The notes: a model not told the origin generated them from the letters alone. A stretch of 64,000 bases of DNA from Celoporthe dispersa (GCA_016584495.1 WAID01000003.1:5474501-5538500); one strand, 5' to 3'; positions 22,430-35,081 are shown, numbered from the stretch's first letter. Numbers and translations: made by a program.

Positions 22430-25409
22430 TCAAACATTCCTGGCACTGCCCTCCTCAAGGACCACCACATAAGGAGCCGGGAAGAGCCCCTTGTTCCCCA
22501 TGTACACGCCGTGGTACCACTCACCGTTCGCATCCTCGATTTCTGTGACCTCGGCGCCCTTGGGAAACATCAACTCGTCATTGGCCGTTCCGGCGGGATA
22601 CCACGCCCACCGCGCAAGAGCCTTCCAGCCGAACCCACCATCGGGCGGGAACAGCTCGTTCGAGGCCGGATCCCGCGTTACCGTTTGGGAGACGCTCCTG
22701 GCAACGAGGCGTTCGCGCTTCGCATCACCTTCGTACCAGATCCAACGCTGCATTGCCGTGTCATCCGGCACATCTTCGACATTCAGTCTCCGCCCACCAA
22801 CGAGATCTCGCACGACGTAGCGTTTCTGTCCGCTCTTGCCGTCCTGAAAACCGACAATGACCATGCGATGTCCCTGAGGACAGCGTCGCCAGCCTGCAGA
22901 GCCGTTCTCGGGACTGATGGCGGCATCGGTGACGAGGCCGTCGTAGCAACTCTCACATACATCGTAGTCTCCTGGTCGAGAATCAGACACAAGCGAGCTC
23001 ACGCACTCAAAGCAGTGGAAGCGGCTCTGGGTCGGCGCGATGGGGCTGCGGCAGACGTCGCAGGTCGTGATGAAGGTGAGAACCTTGAAGGGGCCGATGC
23101 TTGTCGCGTTGAGACCGACCATCATTGTTGCGGAAGACGGGTGTGAGGGCGAATGCGGACTGGGGGGTGGAGATACGGTCTGTTGGGCCACCTGCTGATG
23201 AACAAGAGGCAGGAGGGGATGTGTGCACGATCGACCCTGATTCACGCAGTCATTGCAGAAGCCCCAGTCGCCTTCGTTGCACATGTCGCACCGCCAATAG
23301 CAGTCGTTAGTCCATGATTGACATAACGCGCAGAACGTCCCGCTCTGTAGTCGCTCGTATGGATCTTCGCTCGACCAAGCTTGCTTTTTTATTATCAGGA
23401 GACCTGATCATGGCTGCCGGCTGGACAAAGCGGCTGGCCAACAGCTTGTGCGGCTCCGGTAGTGAGGGCTGAAACTTGCGTTGTCTTTCCCACTTGTTGA
23501 ATCCTCCATAGCCGAATCCGAACCAGTGGAGGCACCCCTTGCCCAGCCTGTAACAGGTAAGGCAGATGTTCCAGTGGCCGTCATGGCATTCAGCGCAGTT
23601 GTAATGAAGTTCGTACTGTATATCCTCCTTTGCACACCTGTCGCACGTGATCCTAGGTTCTTCAAATAAAGGTGACCGCGGTTTATAAGGGGCCACGGTT
23701 ATTGTAGGTGATTCCATGAGGCTCCCCATGGCTCGAACTGATGTGCTCGCCTGAATCTCGGGCGGCTGGACAACAATGTCTTTCGGCCTCGTCCGAGGAA
23801 TCCTTGAGTCTGACTCGGGAGGGGTACTGGTGCGTTCCTGCTGTTGAGGAATGCTCAAACCGCTAATCCGCGCACTGAAAGGAAGGGATGTCGTCGGCGG
23901 TGACTCAACAAGATGATTGGTGCTGCTTTGGACGTCTGAAGTGCTAACGCTGCGTGCTTCTTCTGGGAGAACGGGCCTTCGAGAGGAGGAGGTGAGGCTA
24001 TTTGATCTGACCTCCAGGTCCGTTTGCGATCGGGGTCCGACACGCAGTTCCGTTTGCGTAGGTGCAACTGGCACGGTAGCACTCCTATCTCGGCTATGAC
24101 TGCCCGGCCGCCGACGCCTCCTTTGTTGATCATGAACCTCGAGAAAATTAGACCTCGAGGACGGCGGCGGTCTGCTGCGTTCGTCGGATTGACTGGTTGC
24201 GCTCGGCGTTCTTGAGTGGCGTGCCGTCGGTCTAACAGAGTCCGACGTGCCTCTTTCTTGAGCTGTGGAATCGGCCAGCCCACTGTAGGAATGTCGCGAA
24301 ACGGCACGGCTCTCTCCCGCGCCTCGCGCCGCTGTCTCTCCCTGTCCCGCTGTCGACGTCGGTAGGCCTCGGTGATTCTGCGGCTTAGTTCGTCGTTGTT
24401 TGTGAGGTCGATATTGTCGAGATCCAGCCCATCCAGTAGGCCTTCCTCTTGAATCTGTCGGGCAAACTCCTCAACCTCCCGCTCGATGTCGATATCCGCA
24501 GCGTCTGAGGAGCTGATCAGCGATCGAAGCGATGACTGGTGCTCTATCTGACGTCTCTGCCTCTCCAGAGACTCGTCGCTTGTCCGCCTAGATCCGCTGC
24601 TGTTGGTTCGGCTGTACCCAGACCGAGAGTCGACAGTTTCAGGCGACAGCCTCGCCGCCTGCTCGGCCCGTCGCCGCAAGTCTGTTCTCGCTTCTCTTCT
24701 CGAGTTCGTCCGCTCCTGGGGTCGATCTTCGGCTGAGCTGTGATCCCGGGTGACGCTCGTTGCCCTCGGTGCCCTCCTACGTGCAGTGCGGTTTCTCGAG
24801 TCACTGTCCTCACCATGCCTCCTCGTTCTTGAGCTCGATGGGCCACCGTTCACCGCCTCACGCAGGCTCATCTGCCGTACCTCATCGATAAGCTGCCTCT
24901 CCCGCTCCTCAAGCCTCAGCTGCTCGGCCGTGCGCCTCGGGAACTTCAGCTCTGGCAGCACCTTGTCCCCTGGCTTGTAACGCGCATCCATCTCCTCCTT
25001 CTCGCTCTGCGGCTTGGCTTTCTCGGGGTGTGCAACAAGGATCATATCCAGCAGCGACTGCACCGTCGAGTTGTGCCTCGTATCGCGGACCGAAGCGCGA
25101 CATGATGGGCACGTGAAGACAGGTGCACCGGGAGCAGGCGGGTCGGGGGCGCTGCGCGCCGCGTTGGCTTGCCATTCGAACCATTCCTTGAGACAGGCGC
25201 CGCAGAAGGTGTGTAGGCAGTCTAGAAGGGTCAAAGGGTGGTAGAGGAGCTCGGTGCAGATCTGTAGGTCGTGAAGTGGGAGGGTTAGCAGACTGACTCG
25301 AGATTCGCCTCGAGGTCGAAATGGCCGCTGGAGGAGGGGGGGTTGGGGGGAGACTGACTGAGCATGCCAGCTCCTTCTCTAGGTCCATGCCTGGTTTGGA
25401 AGAGTCCAT
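22430..25409 (-). CDS. RING E3-like protein with Cys-rich zinc modules and C-terminal SH3, two frameshifts
   Basis: Exon 1 (25409-25359) and exon 2 (25261-22430) join inside the RING: LEKELACS then ICTELLYHPLTLLDCLHTFC, a C3HC4 finger ending FTCPSC. The middle is long, Arg/Ser-rich and acidic. Then come three Cys-rich ZZ/CHFR-like modules: CDRCAKEDIQYELHYNCAEC..., FCALCQSWTNDCYWRCDMC..., and CDVCRSPIAPTQSRFHCFEC.... The last 60 residues (LMFPKGAEVTEIEDANGEWY... GLFPAPYVVVL) are an SH3 fold. With two frame corrections, one base missing near 24316-24318 (GGG to GGGG on the coding strand) and one extra in the six-base run 23385-23390, the product is 960 residues. It is probably a ubiquitin ligase that docks partners through its zinc modules and SH3. 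I know no gene name. Confidence 0.72.
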
Positions 25410-26088
25410 CGTGACATGAAAGAGGACCTCTTACTCCGTCCCAGAAGGGAGGATGGCAATTTAATTTTTTCCAGAAGGGAACTTGCAAAGGTGTAGGAAT
25501 GACTGCTTTCTCTGGGTGTCGTCTGGATTTGAGATTGGTCGAGGTACCTGGGTAAGGGACAAGGGTTCGTAGCTAGCAGGGTTACGGCCGGTGGAGGCGA
25601 TGCGTGGTCAACGGGCTGGGATGCGCTGTGAGTGCCGTGGTGGGATAATACAGTAGGGCTGACAGGGCTGGACTCCCTTGTCCAGAGCGGCGATGCCCTC
25701 TTGGCCAGAAATAAGACAGTCTCTGCAAGTACTCGAAACGGCATGAACACGAGGTGTCTGGCCACTACGGCCTGTAATCGTCGAGTCCCTTGATTAAACC
25801 CGCGGTGCGGCGCTTATGACTGCAACCTGCTTGGCCCGGCTGCAGAGATCCTTGATTCCGTGAGATCCACTTCTGCGTTGGGCACTCACACCGCAGCAGA
25901 TGTACTTTGTACCGTAGTTTGTATGTACCATGTACTATGGTATAGACATCAGGTGCGTCGTGGTTCATCATCCGACCGCCAGAGGTGATACGTTGAGTCT
26001 GAATATCACCCGAACTGTACATGCATGGTTGGCTCCCTCTCACGTGCCTCTCCCGAACGCAGTGATCGACATGAAAGGACAGCGAGAC
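25410..26088. other. intergenic, RING-gene promoter side
   Basis: About 0.7 kb between two minus-strand genes. Near 25900-25950 lies a cluster of GTAC-centred short palindromes like those at 711-722 and 1013-1050. No gene seen. Confidence 0.5.
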
Positions 26089-27061
26089 CTAGTTGTGCTT
26101 CCACTCCGCCTTGCCCTTCTCAGCAAAGGCCTTCATACCGATCTTCTGGTCCTCGCTGCCAAACAGGCTGTGGAAGACACGCCTCTCATACTCGACCCCG
26201 TCCCTCAAGGCCAGGTCCTGGCTCTTGTTCACAACCTCCTTTCCGGCCTGGACGGCGACCTTGGAGTACCCTGCAATCGTCTCGGCCGTCTTCAGTGTGT
26301 TTTCCATGAGCTCCTCATAAGTCGGGAACGTCCTCGCAGCTAAATTCCACTCATATGCCTCGCGCCCCGAGAAGGACTTGCCCGTGAGAATGAGCTCCAT
26401 CGCCCTCGACTTGCCAATCGCCCTGGTGAGGCGCTGGCTCCCTCCGGCGCCAGGCACCGTGCCCAGCTTGATCTCGGGTTGGCCAAAGTTGGCCTTGTCT
26501 GTGCAGTAGATGATATCACACATCATAGCCAGCTCGCAGCCTCCGCCCAGCGCATGTCCTGACACCGCAGCAATGATTGGCTTCTTGACCTGGGTGGTCA
26601 GGCTCGACCAAGACTCGATGAAGGAGTTGAGATAAGCCTGCGAAAATGTCAAGGGCGCCATCTCCTTGATGTCAGCGCCGGCGGCGAAGGCCTTCTCCGA
26701 GCCCGTCAGGATGATGGCTGAGACGCTCTCGGAGGCGTTGAATTTCAGCAGAGCCTCGTTCAGCTCATTGATCAGCGGTGTGCACAAGGCGTTGAGGGCC
26801 TTGGGCCGATTCAGTGTTACTACAGTCGGTAAGAGAGAAGAGAGGCTGCTTAGCTAGTGCCCTTCCATGCATGTAGTGAATGCATACAATGTGGCGGTTA
26901 GGCGTGAGGGCTTACCTTGCCCGACGCCAGGCTTAGGCTCGGAGACCTGGATGAATTCATAGTTCATCCTGGCAGATGCAGAAAAAGGCCCGCGAGATAC
27001 GAGGGAGGCTTGAAGGTTGCAGTTTAGATGCAACAGGCCTCAGACTCCTGAGGGACTGCAT
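26089..27061 (-). CDS. mitochondrial enoyl-CoA hydratase (crotonase), frameshift in leader
   Basis: Exon 1 27061-26916, exon 2 26819-26089. The mature part is a full crotonase: GADIKEMAPL, oxyanion/catalytic block AAVSGHALGGGCELAMMCD, and second catalytic Glu in GQPEIKLGTVPGAGGSQRL, matching the two Glu of mammalian ECHS1. It hydrates 2-trans-enoyl-CoA in beta-oxidation. From ATG 27061 the frame reads MQSLRSLRPVASKLQPSS, a basic, serine-rich mitochondrial leader; it rejoins the main frame as FSASARMNYEFIQV only if one base of the five-base run at 26982-26986 is dropped (291 residues). Otherwise translation would begin at the internal ATG 26967 and the product would lack the leader. I judge the first reading correct. 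Confidence 0.88.
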
Positions 27062-27701
27062 TCTAGGAAGGAGGCGCCTCGCAGAACGAAAAAATCAACA
27101 GAATGCTTCGAAGGTTCGCGGGGACCGCGGGAGAATAGAAAAAGACGTGTGTAGACTAGCGAGCCACTGTGTAGGTGAGTGAGAGTGTTCGTATGTGCGT
27201 AGACTTGGGGTGCTAGCTAGGTGCTTACCGAGGATATGCGAGTACTATGGTGCCCGCCGCGGCCCGCCGGGGGTGTCGTCATGCCTGGTGCGGGTCTGCA
27301 CCTGGAAGCACTCCAGCCACAGTTCAACCAGCCACACTTGTTCCTCCCGCCAATTTCCTCAGGGGGCGGCGCCAGGTCCAGGAGGCTAGGATTCGCCATG
27401 CCGCTAGCTTGGTTGGCGAAGCTCGAAAGGTCAAGACAGATTTCGCGTCCTTGTCGCAATCAGACATTCTGCAACCCACCCAGCCAGAGGTTACCCATCG
27501 CCTTGTCACACAGCTCCCCATCCGTGCGATCACTCGTTCTCCACCACCAAAACAGGCCCATTGTTCTATTGTACTCGAGCAACCATCACCTGTTCTCACC
27601 CTCTGCGCGTCTGCCACGTCTACTCCATCAAGGCGTTGAAACAGCTCTCCGGGCCAAGCCACAGCCTTCTCGACCCTGCGCTTCTTCCCGCGTTCAACGC
27701 A
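27062..27701. promoter_or_regulatory. shared divergent promoter region, enoyl-CoA hydratase / RER1
   Basis: The two genes face away from each other with 640 bases between their start codons, so both promoters lie here. No TATA box stands out and no further gene is present. The RER1-proximal part is CT/CA-rich. Confidence 0.55.
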
Positions 27702-28411
27702 ATGGACGCCCCCGAGCCAGAGCAGACCCCCTTCGCCGCCGTCACGGCGCAGACCTCACGGCTGCAGAGACGGTACCAGGCGCTCCTAGACCAGTCAACA
27801 CCATACGTGGCGTACCGATGGGTCGGGACCGCTATTGCGCTCATGCTCTTCTTCACCCGCATCTTCGTTGCGCAGGGCTGGTACATCGGTATGCGCATAA
27901 TCCCCCCGGCGATCTCGCCCGTGCATTCCTCCAGCTTTTGGACTACGAAGCTAACCTACTACCAGTCGCCTATGCTCTGGGCATCTACCTGCTGAATCTA
28001 TTCCTCGCCTTCTTGCAACCCAAGTTCGACCCCTCCAACGAGGCCATTGATAACGAGATGGAGGATGGGTCCGTTGGTTCGCTCCCGACCAAGCAGGACG
28101 AGGAGTTCCGGCCGTTCATCCGGCGCCTCCCCGAGTTCAAGTTCTGGGAGTCGGCGACAAGAACCATCCTGATCGCCTTCTTCTGTAGCTGGTTCGAGAT
28201 CTTCAACGTCCCAGTGTTCTGGCCTGTCCTGGTCATGTACTGGTTCATCCTTTTCTTCCTGACCAGTGAGTGGACGCGAACGCCCAGCGGTGATGGCGAG
28301 ATGCTAACTTGTGGGTTTCGTGCAGTGCGCAAGCAAATCCAACACATGATCAAGTACCGTTATGTTCCCTTCTCTATCGGCAAGACCCGATACACTAGGA
28401 ACAGCGATTAA
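27702..28411 (+). CDS. RER1: Rer1, ER-Golgi retrieval receptor
   Basis: Three exons (27702-27888, 27966-28265, 28326-28411), 190 residues, the usual Rer1 length. Family marks: RRYQALLDQSTPYVAYRWVG, TRIFVAQGWYIV, LGIYLLNLFLAFLQPKFDP, and FKFWESATRTILIAFFCSWF, with four membrane spans. The tail MRKQIQHMIKYRYVPFSIGK is the family's conserved cytosolic end. Rer1 in the cis-Golgi binds polar residues in membrane spans and returns escaped ER membrane proteins through COPI vesicles. The start ATG (MDAPEPEQ) is the first in the frame that gives a normal N-terminus. Confidence 0.95.
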
Positions 28412-29212
28412 GGCGAGGCACAGCAGGCATCAGGTGCTGCCTCCAGTGGCCGCCAAGAGAACGATGGTGGTGGGATGACTGGCAGAAGGCGCTCCAATTA
28501 TTGTGGCGAGCTCACGAGTTCCAAAATTACAAATTATTTAATCTGCATCTGCATCGAGGATGGGAGGTGGGCAGCGTCACCTGTCTTGCTATTGCTATTG
28601 GCGCATTCCACGGGGGAGGGCTATATGTCATGGCGTTCCTGAGTCTCCTTGGTTATGGCAGCTGAGATGAGGTCTCAGAGAACACGAACTGAGGTTCATT
28701 CGACACATGTGTTATGTAGAGTTTTGTCCCAATTAGACCAAGATGAAGACCCTTCAAGACCTCTGCGCAACTGCAACATGCATTGGTTGTTGAACGGCAC
28801 ACAGTTCCTCTTCTTTTTCTTTGTTAAGAAATATTGCTACGGCTTTCAATTGAGGCAGTACTGCAAATCAAAGTAAGTAAGGGAAAGATGTGGCGGTCGA
28901 AACTTGGGTAGGCGAGAGAGAGAGAGAGCAAGGGGAAGAGAGAGAAAAAAAAAAGAGCGTTGTTGCGCAGCCGAAAGCTGAGAGTGGGCGTGCAGTTACT
29001 AGTATGAGGCGCACGGGCGTCTGCCACCGACCTTGCTTGTCTTGGCCAGTCGGCGCGAACCTCAACTTTCCAACTACAAAGCTCGCCGCGAAAGGCTGCC
29101 TTCAAAACATCCACCACCTCTCCAAGTCAACCCTCTCATTTTCTCTCGACCCAACAATCTTCTTTGGGAGCGCATTATTTAGACTTTGGCGATTCGCATA
29201 CTCATCATCAAG
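28412..29212. other. intergenic RER1 / PAF1
   Basis: About 0.8 kb in tandem orientation, containing a GA repeat near 28914-28930. It should carry the RER1 3' end and the PAF1 promoter. No gene seen. Confidence 0.5.
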
Positions 29213-30780
29213 ATGTCCTCTCAACCTTCTCGCAATGGCGAACGCGGCTACCACCAAGACTTCATTGCCAGAATCCGATACTCAAATGCTCTGCCACCAC
29301 CACCTATCCCTCCCAAGCTCCTCGACATACCAAATACCGGTCTTGCGAGTGGACAATACACGACGCCCGGCTTCGCTTCTCGACTTGCGAGAGAGCAGCC
29401 GTTGAACATCGAGGCAGATGCAGAACTCGGGATGCCCATCGACCTGGTAGGCATGCCAGGTGTCTTCGATGGCGATGAGAGCTGTACGTGACAATATTCC
29501 GCTGCGCTTTTTTCTTTTTTTTTTCTTTCCTTCTCAAAACACTCAAGTCGAGACAGTTGAGCTGCCTGCTAACACAAGCGAGCGCAGCAATCCTAGCGCC
29601 TGAGCTCCCACCTCCAGTCCATCCTCACGACCGAGTGCTATTGCGCCCGCTGGCGACCCTCGGCAAGCCTCAAGTCTCTGGCACTTCCGTTTCCTTCCTG
29701 CGCCGAACCGAGTACATTTCCAACGCGAACACGAACAAAGCTAGTCCTTTCCGTCAGACACCAAGGAAAAACGTCCAGCGGCCGCCCAAGAGAAAGTCGC
29801 CCGAACCTGAGGCTGGCACGCCGGCCGCCATCAAGCGCAAGATTGAGAAGGGCTTTGGCGCGGCGCAGGCCAACCTGAAGGACCAGAGCCGGGTCAGGCA
29901 CCCGACCAAGCCACCCAACGCCAGAAATAAGGGCCTGAAAGTGGTCGAGGCCTTCCCCGTCCTCCCAGACCTCGAGGCCTTCCCAGACTCGGGCACTTAT
30001 GTCACATACAAGTTTGCGCACCCGCCCATCTCCCACAACAAGGCTGGCTATGACAAGCGGCTCCTGAACAGCATTCTGAAGTTCATCGGCCGCAATGATG
30101 AGGAGGATGCAGACTTCAAACAGCGCATGGAGGCGCATATGGAGGACCCGGCCAACAACCCCAAGCCGCCGAACCAGAACCACTACGAGATGTACCTGCC
30201 TGAGAACATAGACATCTCGGAGAAGTTCCGCGGAAAATTCGACCTGCGGAACCCTCACCGTGATGACGAGAGCCTTAATGTGCCGAAGGCGGTCAGTGCA
30301 AGTGGCAAGCCGTCTTTCAGCTTCCGCTGGGCCCGGTCCTACCTGGCAACCGTCGAGAGCGAGGGAAGTCATGACACCAAGTACAACGAAGAGGTCGCCT
30401 TCGCAGTCGACCCGAACGCCAAGACTGCATGGTACTATCCTACTATGCAGCGCAACAGAATGGAGCCGCCGCGGCGCATCTACAACGCCGATCGCCACCA
30501 GGAGAAGAAGCCGGTGGACGCATACGAACTCACCCCGGAGGATCCCAACGAGGAGTTTAGGTCTAGGATGGATAAGTTCCAGCAGATGCCTCAGTGGAAC
30601 CCGGACAAGGAGGAGGAAGACGACGACGACGAGAGGCGGGATGAGGAGGACGCCTCGCAGATTGAAGATGGCTCTCCGCGACGTGAGCGGAGTGAGACAC
30701 CTACCGCCAACGGCCGGGGCTCGAGCGAGGACAGACGGGTCGAGAGTGAGCAGGATGCCGAAGGTGATGAGGAGGATTAG
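29213..30780 (+). CDS. PAF1: RNA polymerase II-associated factor Paf1
   Basis: Two exons (29213-29483, 29588-30780), 487 residues. The N-terminus RNGERGYHQDFIARIRYSNA followed by LPPPPIPPKLLDIP is diagnostic of Paf1, as are SGTSVSFLRRTEYIS and the segment GKPSFSFRWARSYLAT. The C-terminus is a long acidic Glu/Asp tail with Ser/Arg patches. Paf1 is the core of the Paf1 complex (with Ctr9, Leo1, Cdc73, Rtf1), which travels with elongating polymerase II and promotes H2B ubiquitylation and H3K4/K36 methylation. The start at 29213 (MSSQPSRNGE) is preferred over the in-frame codon at 29186 because it fits the family's N-terminus. Confidence 0.93.
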
Positions 30781-32444
30781 GTTGTCGTCCCCGAAAGAGA
30801 TTCGAGGACGTCCCAGCGATAGACTAAGCGCAGATGATGCTCACAGATCCACCACTAGCGCAAAAGAAAATGCAATGCTTTTATCGATTTATCATCATCA
30901 CTTGGTCCCTGAGATTGGCCTTCTGCCGCAGTTTCCCATAAGTCTACCCGGGTAGTGAAAGACCGGATCACCTATACTCATAGAGCTCGGTAGTGCCGGT
31001 GAACAAGACATTCTGCCCATAGAAGTACTGGACGATTGACTGACTGACCACAATAGTGTGCCTGAAGCTAGGCGGTGGGTGCTCGTGCGATTGACTCCCT
31101 GTTTGTTTCCAATTAGAGAGCCAAGAATGCTCCCTTAGCTGGGAGATGGCTCAAATATCATGGTCGAGATGAAATTCCAGGTGTACGAAGCATTATGTGC
31201 AGGTTTCCTCATCTATCTTGGCAGCGAAACTCCGCAGTCAGTGATGGGTAGGCAATATGCAGAGCTGGAGTTATGCGCTCTTCTGTCACCACAGATCTAC
31301 ATCTGCTTGGATCTCTTGTGACACCTTTCCAGCAATGCGCCAAAAGTCTCTGCTTCTAGCTCCTTCTACAGTCTTTAGGAAACTGTCGAGGACTGTTGCT
31401 GGGAATATTTGCGACATCAAATACAGGCTGCACATAGCTGCTAGAGAGGATCAAGGTTTGTCATGATGAAGGCCACCCCTCAAACAGGTAATATGCTCGT
31501 CCATCTCCCAGCCATATTCCAAAAAAAAAAAAGTCCTGACAAGAAACTCCAAAAGCATATAGAGCCTGCCTGATTCGGCATGATTTTATATTCGAGAAGG
31601 AGCCCCACATTAGCTGCCTGTCAGAAGAGTGGTCCTTCCACATCTGTCAGAGGACCCCTGCAGTATGATCTTGGGCAGCAGCTTGATCACTTTGCAGCCT
31701 TATTCACCCACGGTTGGTGACTGGATACTCTTCTACGCAAAAACTGGAGTCAGGGTTAGGCTCGAGGCCATGCCCTTTTCTCTGGTCCCTGGAGGTCATT
31801 TTGGTCATTTGAACTTATAGCCTTCATATGACCACCCTTGGGCCAGACCAGGCGTAATATTTCAACATCAGGAAACTGCTGAGGAAGCTGCACCTGACTG
31901 ACCACCAAGAGCAAAGTGTTGGTAAGAGGTACGCTGGGTCTCTTGTCAACCTTCTCATATATCCGCATCAGCCTTACCAGCTCTCCACACTCCTCTGTCT
32001 TTGCAACCTCTGAATTTCTCTGGTGACCAGAAGACCACCGCTGAGCCAGGCTACCATGAGCCCACAAAGCTCCCGGGGGGTCTATTCCTCTTCAGATGTG
32101 TCGCTAACTGGTCCATCAGCAAGATCAGGCCTCAGCCTGCTTGTACTATTGACAACACTTTCGACAGTCTCCACAAGCCAGGGTACCCAGAGCCCCGCCC
32201 TGCCTCTCTTTCGAAGCTCGCACTAGGATATCCAGAATCAATAAACGCGTTGAGCAGCAGTGACACTAGACCGCAACTTCTGGCAGCCTTGGACAGCCTC
32301 AGACGCGTTTTGAAACCAGTCAAATCACCATTCCTTTTATTCATCTGCCACAGCTCTGCGGGAGACGAGGGCAAGGACGAGACCAAAGCACACCCTCTGA
32401 TCTATCCGCAGCCATATCCATCTTTTCAACCAAAGGCTGATGCC
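30781..32444. other. intergenic PAF1 / F-box-like gene
   Basis: About 1.7 kb. The frame of the next gene stays open some 440 bases above its first ATG but contains no ATG there, so I treat that as leader. No second gene seen. Confidence 0.45.
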
Positions 32445-33600
32445 ATGGCGCCCCCTCTTGACAGCTATACCATCCAGCTGAGGAATCTGCACAAGAGATA
32501 CAATCTGTCTCCAGAGATTATGGCCCTCTTCCAGAAGCTGGGTGACCACCATCATGGGTATGATGATCCAGATGCCCTGGGCAGGCTGATGAGGATGTCC
32601 TTGACAGCAAAAAATGCCTGTACAGACACCATCTCTCAGCTTGCCAAGGCGATGCAGAAGAAGTGTGACCAGAGCACGATTTCTGAGTGCACTGAGCTGA
32701 TCCAGGGCTGCACAGAGATGCTGTCCTTGGCAAGTAAGTCGACCTTGTTGTCATTGCCAACTGTTCTGCACAGATCCTCAGGCTCCAAACAAAGCAACTC
32801 GCGTGCCAGTTCTTCGCAGCAGGAGGATTACCGATCCAGCCTCATATCTGTTTCCCATCCACCACTGACAAGGGATTTCGTGGCAGACGAGGTCATTACC
32901 GATGCTCGGTTCCCTCTGATGAGGCTCCCGCCTGAGGTCCGTCGCCGAATCTACCTGCAGTACTTTTCCAACCTTTTCCGCTACTGTGCAGACAAACACA
33001 CCATCATCTGCCGGCACGATGTTGCAAACTGCCACTGTCCGCGGCACGACAAGAGCTTGTCCTTCAACATCGATCTACAGCTTGCCCGTGTCTCCAGGGC
33101 ACTCCGAGATGAGGTTCTGGCATGCTGGTACGAGACCCAGGGGTTCTACATCAACTGCGGCTGTGAACTGAGTAAGCTGGGCATCTACGCCTCTGTTCAA
33201 CACGCAGAGACTGACGCACGGTATAGAAGAGCTTCTTACCAAGAACGCGAGCCTGTACAACAACATCAGATTCCTTAAACTCCACTGGACCGGCCCCCAG
33301 TCCGCTGTGGGTTTTAAGCTCTTGGCGGATGTACCCAAGCTTAAGAGCCTTGTCATCGTCGTATCAAAGAGCACGACCAACGCCCTGTCTGCGCGTGAGC
33401 GCGACCTGAAGAAGTACTTTACCCGCAGATTCCAGGCGCGACTGACCGACGCCCTTGGCTTCGAGGAGCTGGCCGCCTTGCGTGGCCTGACCGATGTCAC
33501 GGTCGTGCACATTGACAAGGCCCAGGCTCACCGGCGTACGAACGAGGAGCGATCCGGCCTAGAGGCATACCTTCAAGACAAGATGCAGGTAGAGCCATGA
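32445..33600 (+). CDS. F-box-like hypothetical protein
   Basis: Two exons (32445-33171, 33227-33600), 366 residues. The intron is supported because the frame after it (ELLTKNASLYNNIRFLKLHW) continues smoothly from INCGCELK. Residues 1-90 are helical with no known domain; a Ser/Gln-rich linker follows. The core begins FPLMRLPPEVRRRIYLQYF, the pattern seen in fungal F-box-like / 2EXR / DUF7730 proteins, with a Cys/His cluster (CRHDVANCHCPRHD) after it. Such proteins are numerous and variable in filamentous fungi and mostly uncharacterised; an F-box role would mean Skp1 binding, which I cannot confirm. A GTAAGT...CACAG pair at 32734-32773 would break the frame and is rejected as an intron. Confidence 0.65.
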
Positions 33601-35081
33601 GAAGACACGAGTGACAGAAGTCGGCTGAGCTCTCGGGAGATGCTGTCATGTTGTCATCGAAAAGAGAGAGAGAGACGGGGTGGGGACATCATCATGGGAG
33701 ATCTACCTTGGATGGGGAAGAGGAAAAATGGATGTTGCATAAAAGGCCACCAAAAAGATAACACGTAAGTCCACCTTGGTTCCAAAGCTTTATACGCAGG
33801 CGCTGACAGACACCAGGAAGGGCCCTTGATAATCTGAGGGGTAATAATCTTGCAAGGCAAGACCGTGGCTATCCCTTCGGCTGTTACGGGATTTGATTCA
33901 CCCCATTGTGAAAGTTGCGCGTACCCGAGGGGCACGGATTCCAGGAGCCAGGGATTAAAAAAAAAGAAAGGAGGAAAAAAAGGATCTGTGTACACCGTGT
34001 TGGGCCAGATAAAACCATCCGGGCTCTTTTTGAGGTTGAGGGTTGCGTGTTCGTCCCGAAAGAGAACATGGCTGATATAGTGTCGCAACAGAATAATTAC
34101 GAGATCTCCCACAAGGCCTGGGCTCAGGCAGAGGAAGTCTCGTACTCAAATAACGCTGCGGAAACAGAGAAAATGTCTCTTACTCTTGTCTCGTATGCCA
34201 CGAGATCCCCGTGAGGAGAAATCGCGCATATCCTACTCAAGATCGGCAGGGAAAGAGAGGCTGCTGACCGAGTCCGGTAGAAGACGACAGTTGAGGTGAA
34301 AGATAGAAGAATTGGGCCTTTTTGCCTACCAGGTGCGCACGCGACGACAAGACTCTGCCGTGGCCGAACTTTGCATATGGCCCGGTGCAAGCAAGCAAGT
34401 GCCTTAGGAGACCGAATCCTCAGCAACCAATCGTCCATAGGAACACTGGATCAGGTGCTGTCCTGGACGTTGATTCTGTAGGCCGTTCGTCGTTGTGTGT
34501 AAACTGAGAACAAGAGCCTGGCGTGGTCATCAGGTGCGATGGTGTTTTATCCTTCTGGGGTAGCAAGAATGTGGAAACCGCCAGGAGGCAGACAATCGCC
34601 CTCTTTCTTTTTCTTTTTCTTCAAATGGACAAAATGACAGACCCTGGGAAGGATGCTTCCCTGGTGGGAATCTCTGATGCTCTGAGATGGTCACTGGATG
34701 GTTGGTGGGAAGGGTTGGTCAAGGTGAAGTTGTTTCGGGAGAAATTTGTATCCAAGAGCCGCAGTCAAGAATTTAGTGCACAATGTGCTGTGGGGTGGAG
34801 CCCAGGCTCTGCTGCTGTGTGAATAAGTAAGTACTGATCAACAGCAGGCCTAAATCCAGCCGAGCTCGGTGCCGAGGTGTGCCTCTCATCCATCATCCGG
34901 GTGTCACCATTTTGCCAGGGTTCATCTCATCAGCTCTCCTGTGCCTTCTATTGTGAAATCATTTATGGTGCTGGCATCATAGTAGCTTGATATGGAGAGC
35001 TGAACTGTCTTGTCTAGATGTTATGAGCCAACTTGAAGCTCAGCGTTCCCCGCCACTCTCATCATGGGAGATCAACCCTAA
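33601..35081. other. intergenic, F-box-like gene / GST relic
   Basis: About 1.5 kb with no supportable gene. It includes poly-A-rich stretches near 33955-33985 and a CT-rich patch near 34600. Open frames are short and unconvincing. Confidence 0.5.

Noticed and set aside
32734..32773. GTAAGT...CACAG pair inside the F-box-like gene
   Set aside because: Only 40 nt and removal would break the frame before the clearly coding F-box-like segment.
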